Positions 9,201 through 16,088 are shown, numbered from the stretch's first letter. The stretch: DNA of 17,170 nucleotides from an uncultured Saprospirales bacterium (GCA_938008535.1 CALLKF010000161.1:1-17170), one strand, 5' to 3'. Translations and numbers: made by a program. The notes: generated by a model not told the origin, from the sequence alone.

Positions 9201-10970
9201 TTAAAATCATTAAACGGAATTGCTATAAATTCTGCAGATGGATTTGCGTATGCACAATATCAAAGAATTCCAACTCGCCAAGAAGCAGTGGATTCTATCT
9301 TAGCTACTGGTAATTTTATCAGCAGATCTCAATTAATAAAAATTGGCGCAAATGGTCAATCAGTAAACTTAGGTACGTTGAGTCCACCAATAAATACTGG
9401 TTCAAATACACATGTGATGATTGGACTTTTAGGAACTGCAAATAACAGTGGTACTTATTATGTTACTGCAGCGGAAGCAACTGCTTCTTTCTTGCCAGAT
9501 ACGATTACAAATTTCAAATTATATTTAGGTAAGATTTCATTGCCTTCAATTACACAAGTTTATACAGAAATTATTTTAGATGCCAATTGCGATGCATTCC
9601 GTCAAGCATTCATTGATGCAATTAGAAGTGGTATTGATGCAGGCGCACAAGACATGGTTTGGGATGCAACCTCAAATAAAATATTATTATACTCAGGTTC
9701 AGATAAAGTGTTAGGTGTTGTTGATTTAACTACAAATACTGGAACTTGTTATGCGGATGCAAATGGCGTTACTGCTACCACAAATTTAGGTGGTTTAGCA
9801 ATTGATAGCGTTGGACAATTTATTGCATTAGAATCAAATCTTGGAAAAGTTTGGCGCATTGATACTCGTGGTTGCACAGATGGAAATCCAGGAACACCAT
9901 GTGTAAAAAGTGTCACCGAAATTAATTCTTATACTGTAAATGGAAATCCTTTAACACGAACAGATGCTGCTAGTTGTATTGTAGCTTGTACAAAACCAGC
10001 AATAGAAAAAAGAAACTTTATTACTTGTGTAAATGCACCAATTTTATTAAATGTTACAACAGATGCAACAATCTATACTTGGGGAATTTATGCTGGAAAT
10101 GGTTCATTGGCTAATGCAAACACAGCAACACCAATTTATGCAAATTCAGTAGCAGGCACTTATAAAGTTTATGTAACAGTAGAAAATAATACAGGTTGTC
10201 AAAATATAGATTCACTTTTTGTAACTGTTGTAAGTAAACCTGATACGACTAAGTTTGCGGCTCGTTTATGTGCTAACCTTGAAGATAGCATTATATTCAA
10301 TGGACAAATAATAAAAGAGGCAGGCAGTTATTTGGCGGTTCTAGTTTCATTTGCAAATTGTGATAGTATTGTAAGATTGGATGTTACAGAAACTGTTTGT
10401 AATACCAATCCACCAGTTGCAGTTGAGGATGATACTGTCAGTTTTAGTACGCCAATAGTTATAAATGTTTTAAATAACGATTTTGATCCAGATGGCGATT
10501 CTATTTTTTTATGTGGAGGCATCAATGGCGATGGTATCATTATTCCACCAGTAAATGGTACTGTTCAAATTAACAGTGATAGCACTTCTTATACTTACAC
10601 ACCAAGTATTTCTCATGGTATCGATAGTTTCCAATATCAGATTTGTTCAATCGATGGCGATAGCATAGCTTGGGTCATTATTGAAATTGAAGATTGCAAA
10701 ATTCCAAATACATTCTCACCTAATGGTGATGGCAAAAATGATTTCTTTGATGTGCCATGTATTGATGGCATCGCATCGTTAAGTGTGTATAATCGTTGGG
10801 GCGCGGCTGTCTATAAAAATGATAGATACGACGATATTACTGATAAATTTGATGGAAAATATAAAGGTGCTGATTTGCCAGACGGAACCTATTATTACAT
10901 TTTAAAATATACCAATACACGTGGCTTAGCAATTGACAGAGCTGGTTTCGTAGTTATTCATAGAAAATAA
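6273..10970 (+). CDS. Giant secreted repeat protein with gliding-motility-type (type B) T9SS C-terminal domain
   Basis: The 1565-residue protein has a signal peptide (hydrophobic 4-17, cleavage likely after FAQ at ~24). It contains three copies of a ~450-residue unit starting at 30, 480 and 931 with F-x-CP and joined by NCAPTPF linkers. Each unit has: a ~300-residue probable beta-propeller (NEGPNxP, INPATGAL, LNGIALN..DG, DAGAxDMVWD, NLGGLAxDS, GKVWRIxTRGCTDGNP); an Ig/PKD-like module (VVTCVN...YTYIWG...YVTVSDKKGCQNTDS); and a ~50-residue module (ICGxxxIQFGNQ..GTYYNVxPGTDACDSVV). Residues ~1379-1475 are a cadherin/Big-like module (VLNNDFDPDGD). The tail (1475-1565) is a CHU_C/gliding-motility-associated domain (IPNTFSPNGDGKNDFF, VYNRWG, LPDGTYYY). 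Type B cargo such as SprB generally needs a partner SprF/PorP-like protein, and one lies 44 bp downstream. No catalytic motif is visible, so an adhesin or extracellular scaffold is inferred. The ATG lacks an SD. Confidence 0.92.
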   Translation: MFNKIFLLCIFLSSIFSTKTIFAQSVPTTFQCPTMLAIVNEGPNQPEHPSFISIINATTGALSTQIAVKDATGTAFKSLNGIALNNQDGLAYAQYQRIPTQAEVVLALATVGNYISTSTLVQIGANGIGVNLGTLNPPNNAGFNTHSLLGLLGTANNSGTYFIAAAEAQVNLADTSVSNFKLYIGKISVPSAAVTWTEIQLATSCTAFRQAFIDAITSGRDAGAEDMVWDPNSGKLLFYSGADQVLGVVDLTANTGICYTDASGVATTTNLGGLALDSIGQMIALESSNGKVWRINTRGCTDGNPATPCINSLTQINSFTVNGNSVVRGDAASCVLPCVPPTIQQSDVVTCVNKNTTIDITVSGASSPYTYIWGLNGAGTLSNTTNQDAGFVSATTGTTKLYVTVSDKKGCQNTDSLNVIVNSSKDTTRQTATICGGDVIQFGNQSISAAGTYYNVVPGTDACDSVVELIVTLNCAPTPFDCPVMLSVVNEGPNLPEHLSYIATINPATGALGAQIPVKDVTTGNQYLSLNGLALNSQDGFGYVQYQKTPSANDVRDSISSTGKYISASTLYQVGANGRALTLGTINPPINASFNTHAVISLLATANNSGTYFVTAAEAQVTLPNIIGAFKLYLGRITPPSAAVSWTEIAYDASCDAFRQSFIDAITNGNDAGAQDMVWDASSNKIWFYAGLDKVLSVIDVTANTGICYGDNNSVTSTTNLGGLAIDSIGQMIGLESTTGKVWRIDTRGCTDGNPATPCMTTVTQINAYTVNGNSNTRVDAASCALPCVPPTIQKSDVVTCVNRNTIIDITVSGATNPYTYIWGNYPGQGTLSNTTNQVATYVNATAGTYKVYVTVSDKKGCQNTDSINVIVNNSKDTTKLTAGICGNQTIQFGNQTIDLPGTYYNVLPGTDACDSVVQLTVSVNCAPTPFACPTTLAIVNEGPNQPDKPSFIATINPATGALGAQTAVVDSLGVQLKSLNGIAINSADGFAYAQYQRIPTRQEAVDSILATGNFISRSQLIKIGANGQSVNLGTLSPPINTGSNTHVMIGLLGTANNSGTYYVTAAEATASFLPDTITNFKLYLGKISLPSITQVYTEIILDANCDAFRQAFIDAIRSGIDAGAQDMVWDATSNKILLYSGSDKVLGVVDLTTNTGTCYADANGVTATTNLGGLAIDSVGQFIALESNLGKVWRIDTRGCTDGNPGTPCVKSVTEINSYTVNGNPLTRTDAASCIVACTKPAIEKRNFITCVNAPILLNVTTDATIYTWGIYAGNGSLANANTATPIYANSVAGTYKVYVTVENNTGCQNIDSLFVTVVSKPDTTKFAARLCANLEDSIIFNGQIIKEAGSYLAVLVSFANCDSIVRLDVTETVCNTNPPVAVEDDTVSFSTPIVINVLNNDFDPDGDSIFLCGGINGDGIIIPPVNGTVQINSDSTSYTYTPSISHGIDSFQYQICSIDGDSIAWVIIEIEDCKIPNTFSPNGDGKNDFFDVPCIDGIASLSVYNRWGAAVYKNDRYDDITDKFDGKYKGADLPDGTYYYILKYTNTRGLAIDRAGFVVIHRK
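6360..10394 (+). repeat. Three tandem ~1350-bp repeats within the giant secreted-protein gene
   Basis: Units begin at about 6360, 7710 and 9063 (periods 1350 and 1353 bp) and the third ends near 10394. Protein similarity is high throughout and some DNA stretches are identical: 7474-7510 and 8827-8863 match over 37 bp. The region coding for GKVWRIxTRGCTDGNP is nearly identical in all three. In the third unit the propeller stays close to the others, but the Ig-like and Cys modules have drifted (GYLAV-type changes, altered Cys spacing). This suggests unequal crossing-over or gene conversion, more recent between units 1 and 2. Confidence 0.9.
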
Positions 10971-11014
10971 AATAGCAGTAATCAACTCAAAATATAAAGG
11001 AAAAAATAAACGAT

Positions 11015-12016
11015 ATGAATACAGTTAATAAAATAAAATTTCTTTTCTTGCTTTTCTTGCTAGTTGGATTTTTTAAAAATTCAACGGCACAACAGGAGTC
11101 GCAGTATACACAGTTTATGTATAATAAATTGCCAATCAATGCAGGTTATACTGGAGCAAGAGGTTGCTTAAGTGTTCGTGCATTATACAGAGCGCAATGG
11201 GTTCAGAAAATCGAAGGCGCACCTCAGACGGCATCATTCTCCATTCATAGTCCATTTAAAAAAGAAAACAATGCTTTAGGTTTCTTTTTTGTGAATGACA
11301 GACTTGGTGTTACTCAACAAAACTTTTTCAATGTAACCTATGCATATCGTGTTCCTTTAGGAAAAAAAATAAGATTGTCTATTGGTATCAATGCTGGTTT
11401 ATTGTGGTATAAAAGCAACTTGTCTGCATTAGATAGACGTGATATTGGCGATCCAGTTTATAACGAAAACGTAAACAGAGTTTTGCCAGATGTTGGTGCA
11501 GGTATTTATGTTTATCATCCAATGTGGTACATTGGTGTAAGTGTTCCCAATTTTATTAAAGGAAGTTTATACAATAAAGATCAGGCAAGTTTAATTGCAA
11601 GCAATCCAAGTGCACATCGTTCACAACATTTTTTCGCAATGGCTGGTGGTGTAATTCCTGTTACAAAAGGTTTTAAAATTCGTCCACAAACTATTGCGAA
11701 ATATGTGTTTGCAAAAGGACAAAAAGTACCTTTTGAAATGGATTTTAATTTAAGTTTTTTAATTGTAGACAGAGTAAATATTGGTGCATCATACCGAACA
11801 ACTTTTGGCAAATCTAAAAACGTAGATCCGTTAAAAAATCCAGAAAGCGTTTGTGCTAATTTAGAAGTTTGGCCAACAAAACAATTAATGATTGGCTATT
11901 CGTATGATTATACTTTATCTAAATTAGGTAATTATAACAAAGGTTCGCACGAAGTGATTTTGGGTTACGATTTCGCATTTAAAAACAAAAAATTTGATAC
12001 ACCAAGATTTTTCTAA
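11015..12016 (+). CDS. PorP/SprF family type IX secretion outer-membrane protein
   Basis: The protein has 333 residues, typical for the family. A signal peptide (hydrophobic 9-20, cleavage near TAQ at ~26) is followed by the family hallmark QYTQFMYNKLPINAGYTGARG (residues 30-50) and YRAQWVQKIEGAPQT (59-72). Alternating strands then run to the end, as in a 14-strand-type outer-membrane barrel. Family knowledge: P. gingivalis PorP belongs to the T9SS, and F. johnsoniae SprF is needed to export the type B cargo SprB. Many genomes carry paralogues next to individual type B cargo genes. Here it follows the type B cargo gene by 44 bp and precedes the PorE-like gene by 44 bp with no terminator, so it is most likely the dedicated partner of that cargo rather than the core PorP. 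An SD-like AAAGGA at 10996-11001 is 13 bp from the ATG, too far to be convincing. Confidence 0.92.
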   Translation: MNTVNKIKFLFLLFLLVGFFKNSTAQQESQYTQFMYNKLPINAGYTGARGCLSVRALYRAQWVQKIEGAPQTASFSIHSPFKKENNALGFFFVNDRLGVTQQNFFNVTYAYRVPLGKKIRLSIGINAGLLWYKSNLSALDRRDIGDPVYNENVNRVLPDVGAGIYVYHPMWYIGVSVPNFIKGSLYNKDQASLIASNPSAHRSQHFFAMAGGVIPVTKGFKIRPQTIAKYVFAKGQKVPFEMDFNLSFLIVDRVNIGASYRTTFGKSKNVDPLKNPESVCANLEVWPTKQLMIGYSYDYTLSKLGNYNKGSHEVILGYDFAFKNKKFDTPRFF

Positions 12017-12060
12017 AAACAAAAACTGGTAACAACTCAATAAATAAAAAAAAGATACTC

Positions 12061-14406
12061 ATGAAGTTTATTAATATCAAATCAATTATTTTTATAGTTT
12101 GCGTACTGTTTGTTTACAATTCTTTTGCGCAAGAAGTAGAAGGTGGAATTGTTGGTGAAACTTGGATTGCAAGTGCTAAAAAAGCAGAAGATTTGTACAA
12201 AAAATTAGCATACCACGATGCTATTGATTTGTATAAAAGATTGTTGAAGAAAAAAGAAGACGCAAAAGCCGAAGCACAATTAGGTGATTGCTATCGATTA
12301 ATTGGCGATTTTAAAAATGCAGATGCAGCATATAACAAGGCAGTAGCTGGTGTTAATGTTGCACCTGAAACTTATTTGCATCAGGCACAAATGAAACAAA
12401 TACTAAATGATTATGCTGGTGCAGCTGCAGCTTACGAAAAATATTTAGCAACAAATCCAAATGATCTGCGTGCACAAAACCAATTGGCTGCTTGTAAGAA
12501 TCCAGCACAATTTCAACAATCTGCCAATCGTTATAACATTGCTAATTTATCTATCAATACTAAATATTTTGATTTCGCACCAACTTATAAAACAGACGGT
12601 TTGTATTTCGCTTCTGATAGAGATGCCGAAAAAGCAATTGGTAGAGAACACTCTTGGTTAGGCACTACATTTTTCGATATCTATTATACAAAAGGCGAAA
12701 AAACGACTTTTGTAAAACCAACCCCTATTAAAAAAGTTGGTCAAGGAAAATATCATGATGCAGCTGCAACTTTTAATTCAGAAGGTAAAGTGGTTTACTT
12801 CACTAGAAATAATGCATTGAAAAATAAGTTATCAAAGAGCAAAGATAATGTAGTAAAACAAGGCATTTTTACGGCTGATGTTGATGGAAAATCTTGGAAA
12901 AATATTAAGAAATTCAAGTACAATAATCCAGAATATGATGTAGCACATCCAGCATTATCAGCAGATGGAAACACACTTTATTTTTCGAGTAATATGCCTG
13001 GTGGAAAAGGTGGAATGGATTTATACAAATGCACAAAAGAAGGCAATGATTGGTCTGCACCAGTAAATGTAGATGAATTTAATACAGAAGGTCATGAGAT
13101 TTTTCCTTCAGTTGACAAAAATGGTACGTTATATTTTGCAAGTAATGGACTTGGTGGATTGGGTGGTTTAGACGTGTTTAAAGCAAAATTAAATGCTGTT
13201 GGCGAATTTAGAAAAGCTCAAAATATTGGAGCACCAATCAATTCATCGTACGATGATTTTGGTGTTGCATTTGGCAAAGAAACTAATGTAGGTTATTTTA
13301 CATCTAATAGAACTGAAGGAAAAGGCAATGATGATATCTGGTCATATACTGATAATGGCATCGATTTAGAAGGTGTTGTGGTAGATGCAATAACTAGAAA
13401 GCCAATTTGCAATAGTAATGTAGAAATGTTTGCGAATAACATAAATAAAGGTAAACGTGTTACAGGTTGTGATGGCGAATTTACCTACGAAGTTGATGTC
13501 AATAAAGAATATAATTTTAATGCTTCGGCTGATGGTTATGTTCCAAATAATGATGTTACAGCAACAACCAAAGATGTGAAACCAGGCGAAACAGTTTTGG
13601 TAACGATACCATTAGTGCCTGTAAAACCTGCTGGTTACTTAGTAAAAGTCGTTGATAAGATTTCTAAAAAAGAAATTAGAGGTGCAACGGTTGATATAAG
13701 TTCACAAACAGATGTTACCAAATACGAACAAAAAACTACAGCTACTGATGGTAATGTTTGCTATACAATTTTATGTGGCTATGATTATGTTGCTTCTGCA
13801 AATGCAAAAGGTTATACACCAAATACTCAAGCATTTTCAAGCAAAGAAAACTGTGAGAAATTAGTGGATTGCGGACAAGTTGGTGGCGAAACAGCAGTTG
13901 TAGAATTAGAACGTGGTGTAGATTATGATAAATTCTATGATAAAGACGGAAATCCAATCGATTCATCTATGTTGTATGCAGGAACTTTAATTGAATTGAA
14001 AGATATTTATTACGATTTTGATAAATGGTATATTCGAGTGGAAAGTGAGCCACAATTGAATAAAGTATTGAAATTTATGATGGATAATCCTGATGCAAAA
14101 GCAGAAATTGGTTCACATACAGATTCACGAGCAACAGATGATTACAATAATGTATTATCACAAAAACGTGCGCAAAGTGTAGTAGATTGGTTAGTAAAAC
14201 GTGGTGTTTCCAAATCAAATTTAAAAGCGGTTGGTTACGGTGAAAGTAAGTTGCGAAATAATTGTACTAACGATGTAAAATGCTCAGAATACGAACATCA
14301 ACGTAACAGAAGAACTGAATTTAGAATAATCAGCGGAAAAGTTGATGTAAAATCATTAGAACGATTAGATATGCAGGTTGACGAATGTAAAATCTGTCCT
14401 TTCTAA
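12061..14406 (+). CDS. PorE-like OmpA protein (TPR, beta-propeller, CRD, OmpA)
   Basis: This is a 781-residue exported protein with a signal peptide (cleavage near FAQ at ~24). TPR helices span ~35-145. A WD40/PD40-type beta-propeller spans ~160-430, with blade motifs such as LSADGNTLYFSSNMPGGKGGMDLY and VDKNGTLYFASNGLGGLGGLDVF. Two carboxypeptidase-regulatory-like (CRD) modules follow at ~434-518 and ~525-617, then an OmpA peptidoglycan-binding domain at ~645-757. Asp688 and Arg703, spaced 15 as in the diaminopimelate-binding OmpA fold, are intact, and the domain carries the NNC..KC..EHQRNRRTEF insertion. The order matches P. gingivalis PorE, a T9SS protein that binds peptidoglycan, with one CRD more than I recall for PorE. 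Residue 24 is Gln and there is no lipobox Cys, so it is probably not lipidated. The extreme C-terminus carries Cys776 and Cys779 (CKIC). Position after the PorP/SprF gene suggests it anchors that export assembly to the wall. A strong terminator follows. Confidence 0.9.
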   Translation: MKFINIKSIIFIVCVLFVYNSFAQEVEGGIVGETWIASAKKAEDLYKKLAYHDAIDLYKRLLKKKEDAKAEAQLGDCYRLIGDFKNADAAYNKAVAGVNVAPETYLHQAQMKQILNDYAGAAAAYEKYLATNPNDLRAQNQLAACKNPAQFQQSANRYNIANLSINTKYFDFAPTYKTDGLYFASDRDAEKAIGREHSWLGTTFFDIYYTKGEKTTFVKPTPIKKVGQGKYHDAAATFNSEGKVVYFTRNNALKNKLSKSKDNVVKQGIFTADVDGKSWKNIKKFKYNNPEYDVAHPALSADGNTLYFSSNMPGGKGGMDLYKCTKEGNDWSAPVNVDEFNTEGHEIFPSVDKNGTLYFASNGLGGLGGLDVFKAKLNAVGEFRKAQNIGAPINSSYDDFGVAFGKETNVGYFTSNRTEGKGNDDIWSYTDNGIDLEGVVVDAITRKPICNSNVEMFANNINKGKRVTGCDGEFTYEVDVNKEYNFNASADGYVPNNDVTATTKDVKPGETVLVTIPLVPVKPAGYLVKVVDKISKKEIRGATVDISSQTDVTKYEQKTTATDGNVCYTILCGYDYVASANAKGYTPNTQAFSSKENCEKLVDCGQVGGETAVVELERGVDYDKFYDKDGNPIDSSMLYAGTLIELKDIYYDFDKWYIRVESEPQLNKVLKFMMDNPDAKAEIGSHTDSRATDDYNNVLSQKRAQSVVDWLVKRGVSKSNLKAVGYGESKLRNNCTNDVKCSEYEHQRNRRTEFRIISGKVDVKSLERLDMQVDECKICPF

Positions 14407-14431
14407 ACTTAAAATACAATTAATTCAACAT

Positions 14432-14466
14432 AAAAAGCAGTTTCGCCTAAAGTGAAACTGCTTTTT
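14432..14466. terminator. Strong Rho-independent terminator after the PorE-like gene
   Basis: Perfect 13-bp arms, AAAAAGCAGTTTC at 14432-14444 and GAAACTGCTTTTT at 14454-14466, can gain two more inner pairs (one G-T). The A-tract on one side and T-tract on the other would let it work in both directions. It lies 25 bp after the stop codon and closes the surface-protein operon before the rpsU promoter. Confidence 0.93.
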
Positions 14467-14524
14467 ATGTTAATAAAAAATCATTTTTGAAATCACTTCG
14501 CAATGAACTTCTAAAATAAATTAC

Positions 14525-14532
14525 TATCTTTG
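14525..14532 (+). promoter_or_regulatory. Bacteroidota -7 promoter element (TATCTTTG) for rpsU
   Basis: TATCTTTG matches TAnnTTTG fully and lies 38 bp before the rpsU ATG. It is the same octamer as before the acyl-CoA dehydrogenase gene. A -33 TTTG at normal spacing is not evident. The position implies a leader of roughly 30 bases containing the SD at 14554-14562. Confidence 0.7.
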
Positions 14533-14553
14533 CAATTCGAAATTTTAACAAAT

Positions 14554-14562
14554 AAAAGAGGT
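14554..14562 (+). promoter_or_regulatory. Shine-Dalgarno sequence of rpsU, unusual for this window
   Basis: AAAAGAGGT matches the ideal AAAGGAGGT at 8 of 9 positions, with GAGGT contiguous, and ends 8 bases before the rpsU ATG. No other complete gene here has a comparable site at proper spacing. In Bacteroidota ribosomes bS21 with bS6 and bS18 is reported to sequester the 16S anti-SD, and rpsU itself is reported to keep a strong SD as a feedback device. This site fits that model. Confidence 0.75.
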
Positions 14563-14570
14563 ATTTAATT

Positions 14571-14762
14571 ATGTTAATTGTTGACGCAAGAGAATCAGAA
14601 TCTTTAGACAGAGCGCTTAAAGTATTCAAAAAGAAATTTGAAAAAACTGGCACCGTAAAACAATTGCGTGCTCGTCAGGCATTTATTTTGGGATCTGTTA
14701 AAAGACGTACCGAAATAAAAAAAGCTGTTTATATCGAAAATCTACGCAGAGCAGAAGATTAA
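14571..14762 (+). CDS. rpsU: 30S ribosomal protein bS21
   Basis: The 63-residue basic protein is full length for bS21. The N-terminal ESESLDRALKVFKKKFEKTG segment and the following Arg-rich helices (RARQAFILGSVKRRTEIKK) are typical. bS21 sits on the small-subunit platform near the 3' end of 16S rRNA. In Bacteroidota it helps cover the anti-SD, in keeping with the scarcity of SDs in this window. The start is fixed by the ATG behind the SD at 14554-14562. It leads a set with a tyrosine recombinase and hpf, and a 68-bp gap without a terminator separates it from the recombinase gene. Confidence 0.96.
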   Translation: MLIVDARESESLDRALKVFKKKFEKTGTVKQLRARQAFILGSVKRRTEIKKAVYIENLRRAED

Positions 14763-14830
14763 TTTGCGTTTTTCATTTTCTTTTTGTATCTTACTTATTC
14801 AATAGAATAGAATAAATAAGAATCCGAAAG
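14763..14830. other. Gap between rpsU and the recombinase gene
   Basis: The 68 bp hold no terminator. TATCTTAC at 14787-14794 is a poor match to TAnnTTTG, and a short run of AATAG/AATA repeats follows. Co-transcription from the rpsU promoter is the simpler reading. Confidence 0.35.
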
Positions 14831-15721
14831 ATGACTGAAGCGTTTTTTAACTATCTACAATACGAAAAAAGATATTCATCTAAAACTGTAACATCCTATC
14901 AGACGGATTTGTTACAGTTTTTTTTATTTATAGAAAATGAGTTTCAATTGTCTGATTTGATGTCTGTAAAGCACAATTTTATCCGTGCATTTGTGGTCGA
15001 TCTAGTTAATAAAAATAATAAGCCAAGCAGTATTAAACGTAAAATTTCTGCACTTAAATCGTTTTATAAATACGCACAAAAAACTGGTAAAATTAAATCC
15101 AATCCAGCTGATAAAATCAATTCTCCTAAAATACCTGAACGACTACCAAAATTTGTAGAGCAATCAAAAATCAATAATTTATTTGATCAGCCAGAAAAGT
15201 ATTTTTCTGATTCTTATAACGGAATTCAAGAAAAACTAATTATTGATGTACTATATTCTTGTGGAATGCGTCGTCAAGAATTAATTACTCTAACTTGGTC
15301 TGATATAAATTTCGGCTCAAATCAATTAAAAGTTACTGGAAAAGGAAACAAACAACGTATCATTCCAATCGGAAATGAATTGGCTAATTCGCTACAAATT
15401 TTCAGAAATTTACAAAAAGAACAATTTAAACATAAATCGTTGGCTTCTTATGTTTTTTTAACAGCCGACGGAAACCAATTATATCCTAACTTAGTTTATA
15501 GAATAGTAAAAAAATATATTGGCCTATGTAGTACAGTAGAAAAGAAAAGTCCGCATGTGTTGCGTCATTCCTTCGCCACGCACATGAGTAACAACGGAGC
15601 AAAATTAAACGACATCAAGGAATTATTAGGTCATGCGAGTTTAGCTTCCACGCAAGTTTACACGCATAACACGATAGAACAGTTAAAAGATATTTATAAA
15701 ATTGCTCACCCAAAAGCGTAA
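14831..15721 (+). CDS. Tyrosine recombinase of the XerC/XerD type
   Basis: The 296-residue protein has the length and layout of XerC/XerD: an N-terminal SAM-like core-binding domain (~1-90) and a C-terminal catalytic domain (~105-290). All catalytic residues are visible: Arg147 (GMRRQEL), Lys171 (TGKGNKQR), His242 and Arg245 (HVLRHSFATH), His268 (LLGHAS) and nucleophile Tyr277 (TQVYTH). Xer enzymes resolve chromosome dimers at dif with FtsK; whether this copy is the housekeeping XerC, XerD or a paralogue cannot be decided without the rest of the genome. It lies between rpsU and hpf, only 3 bases before the latter, an arrangement I recall as common in Bacteroidota, which argues against a mobile-element integrase. 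No dif-like or att-like site was recognised nearby. The ATG at 14831 has no SD. Confidence 0.93.
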   Translation: MTEAFFNYLQYEKRYSSKTVTSYQTDLLQFFLFIENEFQLSDLMSVKHNFIRAFVVDLVNKNNKPSSIKRKISALKSFYKYAQKTGKIKSNPADKINSPKIPERLPKFVEQSKINNLFDQPEKYFSDSYNGIQEKLIIDVLYSCGMRRQELITLTWSDINFGSNQLKVTGKGNKQRIIPIGNELANSLQIFRNLQKEQFKHKSLASYVFLTADGNQLYPNLVYRIVKKYIGLCSTVEKKSPHVLRHSFATHMSNNGAKLNDIKELLGHASLASTQVYTHNTIEQLKDIYKIAHPKA

Positions 15722-15724
15722 ATC

Positions 15725-16030
15725 ATGTCAATGAAAATTCAAATCCAAACAGTGCATTTCGATGCAGACGAATCGTTGAAAGCGTTCATCAACAAAAAAA
15801 TGAACAAACTAGAAACTTTTTACGACAGAATTATCGATTCTGACGTTGTATTAAGTATGGAACAACTCAATACGAAAGTAAAAGACAAAGTTGTTTTAAT
15901 AAAAGCAAATATTCCAGGAAGTACTTTAATTGCTAAAGAAAAAAGCAAAAAATTTGAAGAGTCAATTGATTTAGCTGTTGATTCTTTGAAACGACAAATT
16001 GAAAAAATTAAAACTAAAAAACAAGAATAA
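15725..16030 (+). CDS. hpf: Ribosome hibernation promoting factor (HPF/RaiA family, short form)
   Basis: The 101-residue protein has the beta-alpha-beta-beta-beta-alpha pattern of the HPF/YfiA family: KIQIQTVHFDADESLKAFINKKMNKLETF, then strands around DVVLSMEQL and VVLIKANIPGSTLIAKEKSKKFEESIDLAVDSLKRQIEK. These proteins bind the 30S decoding region and silence ribosomes in stationary phase. No C-terminal dimerisation domain is present, so it is the short form. It starts 3 bases after the recombinase stop and is surely co-transcribed with it. An alternative ATG at 15731 (MKIQIQ) is equally plausible and would shorten it by two residues. A terminator follows 27 bp after the stop. Confidence 0.92.
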   Translation: MSMKIQIQTVHFDADESLKAFINKKMNKLETFYDRIIDSDVVLSMEQLNTKVKDKVVLIKANIPGSTLIAKEKSKKFEESIDLAVDSLKRQIEKIKTKKQE

Positions 16031-16057
16031 ATTTATTAAGCCAATATATTTTTACTT

Positions 16058-16088
16058 ACGTGCTACGATTTTCGTGGCACGTTTTTTT
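16058..16088 (+). terminator. Rho-independent terminator after hpf
   Basis: An 11-bp stem, ACGTGCTACGA paired with TCGTGGCACGT (one T-G pair) around a TTT loop, runs into seven T (16082-16088). It is notably GC-rich for this window and ends the rpsU cluster. Confidence 0.93.

Noticed and set aside
6360..10394. Direct repeats as a CRISPR array or transposon repeats
   Set aside because: The periods of 1350 and 1353 bp are in frame and fully coding. They are protein repeats.
12061..12132. Lipoprotein signal on the PorE-like protein
   Set aside because: No Cys follows the hydrophobic core within lipobox distance; the sequence ends NSFAQEVEGG.
14831..15721. Tyrosine recombinase as an integrase marking a genomic island or integron
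   Set aside because: Length, motifs and the rpsU/hpf context fit a chromosomal Xer enzyme. There is no attC array, tRNA target, flanking repeat or cargo shift in base composition.
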